Below, piece by piece: positions 39,259-43,953 of a stretch of 43,953 nt of DNA. The stretch is from a virus. The notes under the pieces are model-generated. The model was not told the DNA's origin and did not search any database. It worked only from the letters and a program-made list of their open reading frames with translations. Every line of letters begins with the position of its first letter. The stretch's first letter is position 1. A program made the translations under genes and the position numbers. Location: positions 1-43,953 of IMG/VR virus record IMGVR_UViG_3300035660_001145. One strand, 5' to 3'.

Positions 39259-40025
39259 TGAATGAGAAAATAGCGATCATCTATACTACATTCTTAAGGG
39301 ATTGGCTGGTCAAGAAAACAATAATATCGATATTTAAAAATTGGCAATATCGTTTTACTCTCTTTATCGGAGATCAGGGTCGTGAAGATTACAAAGAATT
39401 CCTCGATAGTTTTAAAATATCCGCCTTAAAAAAAGAGGGTATTTTATGGGCTACTCAAACATACGATTGCGGAGTATCTTTATCTCGAAATGATTTAATA
39501 GACCAGGCAGCATATCTTAAATTTAAATACTGCCTTTTAACCGCAGATAGCATCCAATTCATCCCCGAAACAGTCAATAATCTCGATAAGGCTGTCCAGT
39601 TCCTCGAAAATCATTCTGAAGTAGGTATCCTAGGTTTTGACCTTAAGGATAGGATCCCCTGGGAATACTTCATGGATATAAAAAATAACAGTTTTCTTCT
39701 CACAAAAACTGGCCCTATTGAAACAGATCCTGTAACCGGACTACATTTCAAACGTTGTGATATCTGCAGGCAATTCTTCCTGACCAAGATAGATTCTATC
39801 CTTGCTGTTAAATGGGACGAGCAATTAAAAACCGGAGATCATGAAGACTTCTTCTGGAGATATAAGCAGGCAGGCTATAAAGTTTGCTGGACACCAGATA
39901 TCAGCGGCCAATATATCGATTACAAGCCGGAGGAATATCTGCGATATCGCAATCGGCAATATAAGGAGTTCAGGAAGATATTATTTAAGAAACATAATTT
40001 AAACAATTGGATTGAATATGCATGA
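39258..40025 (+). CDS. Glycosyltransferase (GT-A-like), last of the cassette
   Basis: This 255-residue protein has a GT-A pattern: IAIIYTTFLRDWLVKKTIIS, then a CLLTADSIQF metal-binding-like strand and KTGDHEDFFWRYKQAGYKV as the catalytic-base region. It starts with GTG sharing a base with the radical SAM stop (TAGTG); a TTG further upstream is possible but lies inside the radical SAM gene. It contains the cysteines of RCDICRQFF, which could bind metal. Donor and acceptor are unknown; the tight spacing says it works with the radical SAM enzyme. Confidence 0.72.
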   Translation: MNEKIAIIYTTFLRDWLVKKTIISIFKNWQYRFTLFIGDQGREDYKEFLDSFKISALKKEGILWATQTYDCGVSLSRNDLIDQAAYLKFKYCLLTADSIQFIPETVNNLDKAVQFLENHSEVGILGFDLKDRIPWEYFMDIKNNSFLLTKTGPIETDPVTGLHFKRCDICRQFFLTKIDSILAVKWDEQLKTGDHEDFFWRYKQAGYKVCWTPDISGQYIDYKPEEYLRYRNRQYKEFRKILFKKHNLNNWIEYA

Positions 40026-40239
40026 TACATCCTGCCTAAGTCCGCAGGTAATCAAAAATAAAATAAAGAAAACAATTAAGGGAATAGTATGGAGCGGTTT
40101 TATAGGAGAGTATAAGAAACCTCCAATCTATATAATCCAGAAACCTTATGACCAAACTGCTGACGGAATTTTTATTGATGATATTCTTAGAAGGTTTTTA
40201 AAGAAAAAGGTTGAAATTACAATAAAGAAAATTTTATAA
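40018..40239 (+). CDS. Small basic hypothetical protein
   Basis: This product is 73 residues from the ATG at 40018, which overlaps the glycosyltransferase stop. It is basic, with a strand-rich centre (IVWSGFIGEYKKPPIYIIQK) and KKKVEITIKKIL at the end. It has the size of a small regulator or a substrate carrier and lies between the cassette and the resolvase gene. It is not recognised; a link with the radical SAM gene as partner is possible. Confidence 0.45.
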   Translation: MHDTSCLSPQVIKNKIKKTIKGIVWSGFIGEYKKPPIYIIQKPYDQTADGIFIDDILRRFLKKKVEITIKKIL

Positions 40240-40255
40240 GCAGTCTGAAAACAGA

Positions 40256-40648
40256 ATGGAAATTAACTTCATCCTTACACGTCTACCGCCATCTTTAAAC
40301 GAGCTTCTGCATAAACACTGGATCCATCGCCATAGGCTGCAGGAAGCATTTGATGCACAAGTGAGTGTGGAGTGGCTAAAGCTCGGTCGCGTTGTCTTTA
40401 TGCTGCCGGTAAGATTAATATATGTCCTAAGCTTCCCAGCACGCCGCGTGAGGGATATAGATAATTATATCGGAGGGACAAAATTGATAACCGATTCACT
40501 AAAGAAAACATTTCTATTCCGGGATGATTCGGAATGGATTAAAAGTATAGAGGTGAGATTCATTAAAGGCAAAGAGGGCACGGCAGTATTCATTAAGGAA
40601 GCAATTAACCAAAAGGAGGAAGCATGGCAAAGAAAGAAACCGTTTTAA
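40256..40648 (+). CDS. RusA-like Holliday junction resolvase
   Basis: This 130-residue protein matches the RusA family in length and motif: RLPPSLNELLHKHWIHRHRL, then RDIDNYIGGTKLITDSLKKT with the catalytic Asp-x-Asp-Asn, and FRDDSEWIKSIEVRF. RusA dimers resolve branched DNA at the end of phage replication and before packaging. Its 3' end overlaps the first DGR target by 25 bases, so the two genes are translated together. Confidence 0.85.
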   Translation: MEINFILTRLPPSLNELLHKHWIHRHRLQEAFDAQVSVEWLKLGRVVFMLPVRLIYVLSFPARRVRDIDNYIGGTKLITDSLKKTFLFRDDSEWIKSIEVRFIKGKEGTAVFIKEAINQKEEAWQRKKPF

Positions 40649-41088
40649 GCGTAACAAAGGAGATAAAGGATATCCTTAAGAATCGCTTACCAGTTCCGAC
40701 AGGAAAAATGCCGCAGAAACAGCTTAATACCACGCATTTTATTCGTAACTTAGATGGCACCGTAACCGATAAGCAGCTTAATCTTATTTGGTATCCCACG
40801 TTTTCCAAGAAAATGACTTGGGAAGAAGCAAAAAAGGAATGCGAAAAGATAGGTTGCCGGCTGCCTACAACCCATGAGCTATTCAGCTTAGTGGAAATCA
40901 ATGAATACGACCCGGCCATAGATAAGGAGATTTTTCCGGATACCAAGACCGATGATTGGTATTGGACGCAAGATAGTTGCCCTTGGAGTGCAGTCGGCGC
41001 GCGGGGTGTGGACTTCTATAATGGCGACGTGGGCAATTGTTTTAAGGGCATCAGCAATTATGTGCGGCCCGTCCGTTCCAGCCAGTGA
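40624..41088 (+). CDS. DGR variable protein 1 (DUF1566/C-type-lectin-like)
   Basis: This 154-residue protein has a DUF1566-like domain (HFIRNLDGTVTDKQLNLIWY, then GCRLPTTHELFSLVEIN, FPDTKTDDWYWT), whose C-terminal part has the C-type-lectin-like fold used by DGR targets. The last 36 residues are the variable repeat, ending NYVRPVRSSQ. AAAAGGAGGAAGC supplies the start. There is no signal peptide, so it is not exported by the usual route; it is either a virion protein or intracellular. Its repeat is less close to the template than that of the second target. Confidence 0.82.
   Translation: MAKKETVLSVTKEIKDILKNRLPVPTGKMPQKQLNTTHFIRNLDGTVTDKQLNLIWYPTFSKKMTWEEAKKECEKIGCRLPTTHELFSLVEINEYDPAIDKEIFPDTKTDDWYWTQDSCPWSAVGARGVDFYNGDVGNCFKGISNYVRPVRSSQ
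40977..41085 (+). repeat. DGR variable repeat VR1
   Basis: This 109-base copy aligns without gaps to the template at 42179-42287. By hand I count 24 differences, 17 at template adenines and 7 at other bases. The last 25 bases, which should guide homing, contain two of them. It lies at the 3' end of target 1, followed by TGA. Confidence 0.85.
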
Positions 41089-41128
41089 TTAGGCAGTTTG
41101 ACAATTTTTTAATTTAAAAGGAGGAGAC

Positions 41129-41653
41129 ATGAAACAAAAACAGATGGAAAAAATTTTAGAAGACCGTATTGATATTTCAGGAATAGCAAAAGATATGCCG
41201 GCCGCAGATTATGAACTAGCCAAGAAAAAGATAGCAGCATCCGGAAAGCGTTTCATAGATAACAAGAATGGCACCATTACCGATATTAAAACAGGCTTTA
41301 TCTGGGTAAAGAATCCCCATACAGACCTGCCAAAGGAATTTAAAAGCGGGATGCCTTGGCAGCAGGCCATAGACTCCTGCAAGGGACTTAATTTCGCTGG
41401 TTACAAAGACTGGCGCCTACCTACAGCTGAAGAGTTAATCTCTCTTATAGACTGGGAAGCCGGGGCTAAGAGCAACGAGCCGACCATAAATACAAAGTTT
41501 TTCCCGGATACCAAAACTAGTTGGTACTGGACTATTACGCCTTGCCCTTGGGTTGCAGGCTACGCGCGGATGGTGGACTTCTGCAATGGCAGCGTGGGCG
41601 GCGGCCGTAAGGACGGCGGCAATTATGTGCGGCCGGTCCATTCCAGCCAGTGA
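41129..41653 (+). CDS. DGR variable protein 2 (DUF1566/C-type-lectin-like)
   Basis: This 174-residue protein is a paralog of target 1: RFIDNKNGTITDIKTGFIWV, YKDWRLPTAEELISLIDWE, then FPDTKTSWYWT, with the variable repeat at the C-terminus. Residues that differ from the template-coded Asn/Asp are V, G, Y, D, C, S, G, G, G, R, G, G, scattered over the presumed binding face. AAAAGGAGGAGACATG marks the start. No signal peptide is seen. It is the target closest to the template and to Avd and is probably the active one. Confidence 0.88.
   Translation: MKQKQMEKILEDRIDISGIAKDMPAADYELAKKKIAASGKRFIDNKNGTITDIKTGFIWVKNPHTDLPKEFKSGMPWQQAIDSCKGLNFAGYKDWRLPTAEELISLIDWEAGAKSNEPTINTKFFPDTKTSWYWTITPCPWVAGYARMVDFCNGSVGGGRKDGGNYVRPVHSSQ
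41542..41650 (+). repeat. DGR variable repeat VR2
   Basis: This 109-base copy aligns without gaps to the template. All 19 differences I count are at template adenines (A to G, T or C); every other base is the same. The invariant 3' part (TATGTGCGGCCGGTCC and on) is identical, as needed for the initiation of homing. This pattern is the signature of adenine-directed mutagenesis. Confidence 0.95.
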
Positions 41654-41687
41654 ATTGATTTTTTGACATTTTCCAAGCGAGGTAAAG

Positions 41688-42035
41688 ATGAGTCTTTACG
41701 AAGAACTTCCAGTATATAAAACAGCCCAAGACATGGCAGTTTATTTTGAGAAAATAGTCCGGCATTTTGATAGATACAACAAATATACCTTCGGAGTAGA
41801 GATAAGAACCTTGGCACACAGAATTCTTATCCTGGTCGCCAAAGCCAACACTAAGCAAACGAGAAAAGAATATCTTATGGAGGCACTGGATAAACTGGAA
41901 GAACTTAAAATTATCTTAAGGCTCGCTAAAGAAGTAAAAGCTTTTAATTCTTTTAAGAGTTTTGAATTCGCAACCAAGTCAGTCATTGAAGTATCGAAGC
42001 AGTGCGAAGGGTGGTTTAAAAGCCAGAATTCCTGA
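41688..42035 (+). CDS. avd: Avd-like DGR accessory protein
   Basis: This 115-residue protein has the four-helix-bundle pattern of Avd and ribosomal-S23-like proteins: YKTAQDMAVYFEKIVRHFDR, then YTFGVEIRTLAHRILILVA, TRKEYLMEALDKLEELKIIL and FATKSVIEVSKQCEGWFKS. Avd forms a basic pentameric barrel that binds the reverse transcriptase and the template RNA and is needed for priming. It lies between target 2 and the template, the usual order. AAGCGAGGTAAAG precedes the ATG. Confidence 0.88.
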   Translation: MSLYEELPVYKTAQDMAVYFEKIVRHFDRYNKYTFGVEIRTLAHRILILVAKANTKQTRKEYLMEALDKLEELKIILRLAKEVKAFNSFKSFEFATKSVIEVSKQCEGWFKSQNS

Positions 42036-42178
42036 AACGGTTTACTTTCAGGAAGCGTGTGAATCAGAAATCACTGGGCGCTTATTCCACCTTAAAACGG
42101 TATAAGAATACAAGGAGTGGTACCTTAAGAGGATCTGCTCCTGAAGGCCTTAAAGGGCATAAAGTGAATAAGCAAGAG

Positions 42179-42287
42179 TTGCCCTTGGAATGCAGACAAC
42201 GCGCGGATGGTGAACTTCAACAATGGCAACGTGAACAACGACAATAAGGACAACAACAATTATGTGCGGCCGGTCCATTCCAGCCAG
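42179..42287 (+). repeat. DGR template repeat TR
   Basis: This 109-base repeat is the unmutated template. It is rich in AAC and AAT codons (in the target frame NVNNDNKDNNN), so that adenine mutagenesis can change many residues. It lies in the 226-base gap between Avd and the reverse transcriptase, but its last 26 bases overlap the transcriptase ORF, whose ATG (42262) and likely ribosome site (AAGGA, 42246-42250) lie in it. The bases 42036-42178 before it probably belong to the template RNA's structured part. Confidence 0.95.
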
Positions 42288-43362
42288 CGGCTTAAAAGAA
42301 AGCATCTTCTCATTTAAAAATATATACCAGTGTTATTTCGATTGCCGGCGCAAGAAACGTAATACCCACAATGCGCTGCGCTTTGAGATAAACGCCGAAG
42401 AGAACATTTTTAAACTTGAGCAAGAGCTAAAAAACAGGACCTACCATCCTTCGCGCTCAATTCTTTTTGTTGCAAAAAAACCCAAGCTAAGAGAGATATT
42501 CGCAGCAGATTTTCGAGATCGTGTAATACATCATATCTTAATCAATTCCTTAGAGAAAATCTGGGAGTCAATCTTTATCCACGACTCCTACGCAAGCCGG
42601 GATAAAAAAGGCACACACAAGGCAGTTGTCCGATTACAAAGTTTTTTGCGGAAGATCACCAAGAATGGCCATATCCGGGCCTATTACCTGCAGCTGGATA
42701 TTAAAGATTTCTTCATCAATATAGACAAAGATATTCTCTTTGCTCTAATTAAGCCTAAGATAACCAATCCCGAAGCCTTATGGCTTATACAAAAAATCCT
42801 CTTTTGGGATTGCACAACGTCCTATATCCAAAGAGGCGACAAAAATCTTTTATCAAACATACCGGCCAACAAAAGCCTTTTCGGTAAAGAGAACCGACGC
42901 GGCCTGCCGATTGGCAACCTTACCAGCCAATTCTTTGCCAATATCTACCTGAATGAATTAGACCAGTTTGTAAAGCACACGCTTAAGGCGCATTATTACC
43001 TGCGCTATGTAGACGACTTTGTTATTCTCTCCTCAAATGCATCAGAATTAAACATTTGGGAGATAAGGATTGAAGAATTTCTCATTAAACAACTTAAACT
43101 ATGTCTACATCCTAAAAGACGTAAACTATTGCCTATCTCAAATGGTATCGACTTCTTGGGTTATATTGTCCGACCAGGGTATATTCTGGTCCGTAGGCGC
43201 GTAGTAAACAATCTCAAAGAAAAAATCAGACAGTTTCGCCAGGCAAAGGTAAAAGACTTAAGAAAATTTAAGGACTCAATAGCATCATATTTAGGACATT
43301 TTAAATGGGCAAATAGCTATCGGCTTAAACAAAGATTAATAAAAAAATGGATCAATATATAG
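42262..43362 (+). CDS. DGR reverse transcriptase
   Basis: This 366-residue enzyme is of the DGR/retron class: QLDIKDFFINID at about 144-155 (first catalytic Asp146), GLPIGNLTSQFFANIYLNEL at about 214-233 (the DGR-type motif 4) and YVDDFVIL at about 249-256. Motif 5 onward (LHPKRRKLLPISNGIDFLGY) is present, so it is complete. No other ATG lies between 42262 and the conserved part, so translation should begin inside the template repeat. It makes error-prone cDNA from the template RNA with errors at adenines. Confidence 0.95.
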   Translation: MCGRSIPASGLKESIFSFKNIYQCYFDCRRKKRNTHNALRFEINAEENIFKLEQELKNRTYHPSRSILFVAKKPKLREIFAADFRDRVIHHILINSLEKIWESIFIHDSYASRDKKGTHKAVVRLQSFLRKITKNGHIRAYYLQLDIKDFFINIDKDILFALIKPKITNPEALWLIQKILFWDCTTSYIQRGDKNLLSNIPANKSLFGKENRRGLPIGNLTSQFFANIYLNELDQFVKHTLKAHYYLRYVDDFVILSSNASELNIWEIRIEEFLIKQLKLCLHPKRRKLLPISNGIDFLGYIVRPGYILVRRRVVNNLKEKIRQFRQAKVKDLRKFKDSIASYLGHFKWANSYRLKQRLIKKWINI

Positions 43363-43568
43363 AATTTAATCTTGTTTTGCAGAAGCCTAAGACAATGGTC
43401 TATGCAGTGGGGAATATAAAATCACAAAGTATTATTGGATATATTCAATGGCATGGACCATGGAGGCAGTATTGTTTTTTTCCAGAAGTTCATTGTGTAT
43501 TTAGTAAAGGATGTTTAAAAGATATTATAGATTTTTTGAATTCATTAAGGAGGCCTAATGCAAAATAA
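43347..43568 (+). CDS. Small conserved phage protein (WRQYCFFP motif)
   Basis: This 73-residue protein begins in the 3' end of the reverse transcriptase gene and overlaps the next gene. It carries GYIQWHGPWRQYCFFPEVHC and FSKGCLKDIIDFLNSL, a pattern I recognise from a small family common in phages and mobile elements, of unknown role. It is not part of known DGR core sets. No motif for catalysis is visible. Confidence 0.6.
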   Translation: MDQYIEFNLVLQKPKTMVYAVGNIKSQSIIGYIQWHGPWRQYCFFPEVHCVFSKGCLKDIIDFLNSLRRPNAK

Positions 43569-43785
43569 TAAAGAAAAATTGCTACAACAGGCATTAAAAG
43601 AAATAGGACAACATGCAGTAAGGCTTTATGATTTAATGGATCCGGGAACAACTATCGATATTATATTCTCAAAAGCAGAAGAGATTGTAGTACCAACTCA
43701 ATTGCCAAAAATAAGACATTTGATTATTATTAAACCAAACATACATTTAGCATTGTCGCTTACACCAATTAATAATACTAATTAA
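43558..43785 (+). CDS. Hypothetical protein
   Basis: This 75-residue protein has AAGGAGGCCTA as ribosome site and starts within the end of the previous gene. It has an N-terminal helix (KEKLLQQALKEIGQHAVRLY) and a strand-rich second half (LPKIRHLIIIKPNIHLAL). Not recognised. Confidence 0.45.
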   Translation: MQNNKEKLLQQALKEIGQHAVRLYDLMDPGTTIDIIFSKAEEIVVPTQLPKIRHLIIIKPNIHLALSLTPINNTN

Positions 43786-43798
43786 ATTAAATATTTAG

Positions 43799-43953
43799 AT
43801 GTTTGGATTATATAAGAAGATAAGGCGCTGGTTATGGCAGAGAAGGATAACGCATACTATTCAAGTGTTATCGCTTATTGATAAGACGATGCAGGTAAAA
43901 GGATTTAATCGTCCTGCTCGTCGGTCACTGAGGATAATAAGAAAAGAATTAAA
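43799..43953 (+). CDS. N-terminal part of an ORF cut by the window edge
   Basis: This frame starts at ATG 43799 and is open to the last base (51 codons and 2 bases). The product is basic (MFGLYKKIRRWLWQRRI, then NRPARRSLRIIRKEL). No strong ribosome site is seen. It would join the fragment at 1-65 in frame if the genome is circular and the 7-base end overlap is merged. Not recognised. Confidence 0.45.
   Translation, partial: MFGLYKKIRRWLWQRRITHTIQVLSLIDKTMQVKGFNRPARRSLRIIRKEL

Noticed and set aside
35562-40025. DNA glucosylation system like T4
   Set aside because: The transferases are GT2/GT-A-like with a methyltransferase and a radical SAM gene, no hydroxymethyl-pyrimidine synthesis gene is seen, and no match to T4-type transferases is visible.
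42059-42247. A small coding gene between Avd and the reverse transcriptase
   Set aside because: The frame runs through the template repeat, has no good ribosome site and a composition set by the repeat. The region is better explained as template RNA.

Overview
The window looks like an essentially complete temperate tailed-phage genome (siphovirus type, lambda-like head module with a Mu gpT-like capsid protein) rather than a bacterial chromosome with a prophage in it. No housekeeping genes are seen. The tyrosine integrase, repressor and probable attP lie in the middle (about 27.0-29.9 kb), which is the order expected of a free or circularly permuted phage genome. The two ends appear to meet: an ORF running off the right end and an ORF tail at the left end join in frame if a shared 7-base end sequence is merged. 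Genes use the standard code with strong AGGAGG-type ribosome sites. An RlpA-type wall hydrolase and a lipobox lipoprotein suggest a diderm host. The host phylum cannot be read from the sequence; an uncultivated diderm lineage is only a guess.

Layout. 0-5.3 kb: HNH-AP2 homing endonuclease, ParB-fused DNA methyltransferase, small and large terminase. 5.3-10.7 kb: a promoter/terminator-like leader, then an adhesin-like module that is unusual between terminase and portal: stalk proteins, three tandem tail-collar paralogs, a glycosyltransferase and a 20-fold repeat fibre. 10.7-17.9 kb: gpW-like connector, portal, protease with nested scaffold, cement protein, capsid and head-tail joining proteins, interrupted by a second HNH gene. 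17.9-26.9 kb: tail tube, G/GT chaperones with a textbook A AAA AAC frameshift site, tape measure, Dit, Tal, fibre, and a row of small membrane proteins, with a third HNH gene on the opposite strand. 26.9-29.9 kb: attP region and a leftward lysogeny operon (repressor, stand-alone WYL domain, lipoprotein, integrase). 29.9-35.6 kb: Cro-like regulator, small DNA-binding proteins, replication protein, RlpA-like hydrolase, ParB-like protein. 35.6-40.2 kb: a cassette of a DUF115-like protein, a GT-GT-methyltransferase fusion, a radical SAM enzyme and another glycosyltransferase. 40.2-43.4 kb: RusA resolvase and a diversity-generating retroelement (DGR).

The DGR is the clearest special system. A 109-base template repeat lies just upstream of, and overlaps, a reverse transcriptase gene. 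It is copied into the 3' ends of two DUF1566/C-type-lectin-like genes, with an Avd-like gene between. In the second target all 19 differences from the template fall at template adenines. The first target has 17 changes at adenines and 7 elsewhere, so it looks older or is fed differently. The second candidate system is the glycosyltransferase/radical SAM/methyltransferase cassette, which has no obvious phage replication role and may modify a host or virion glycoconjugate or peptide.
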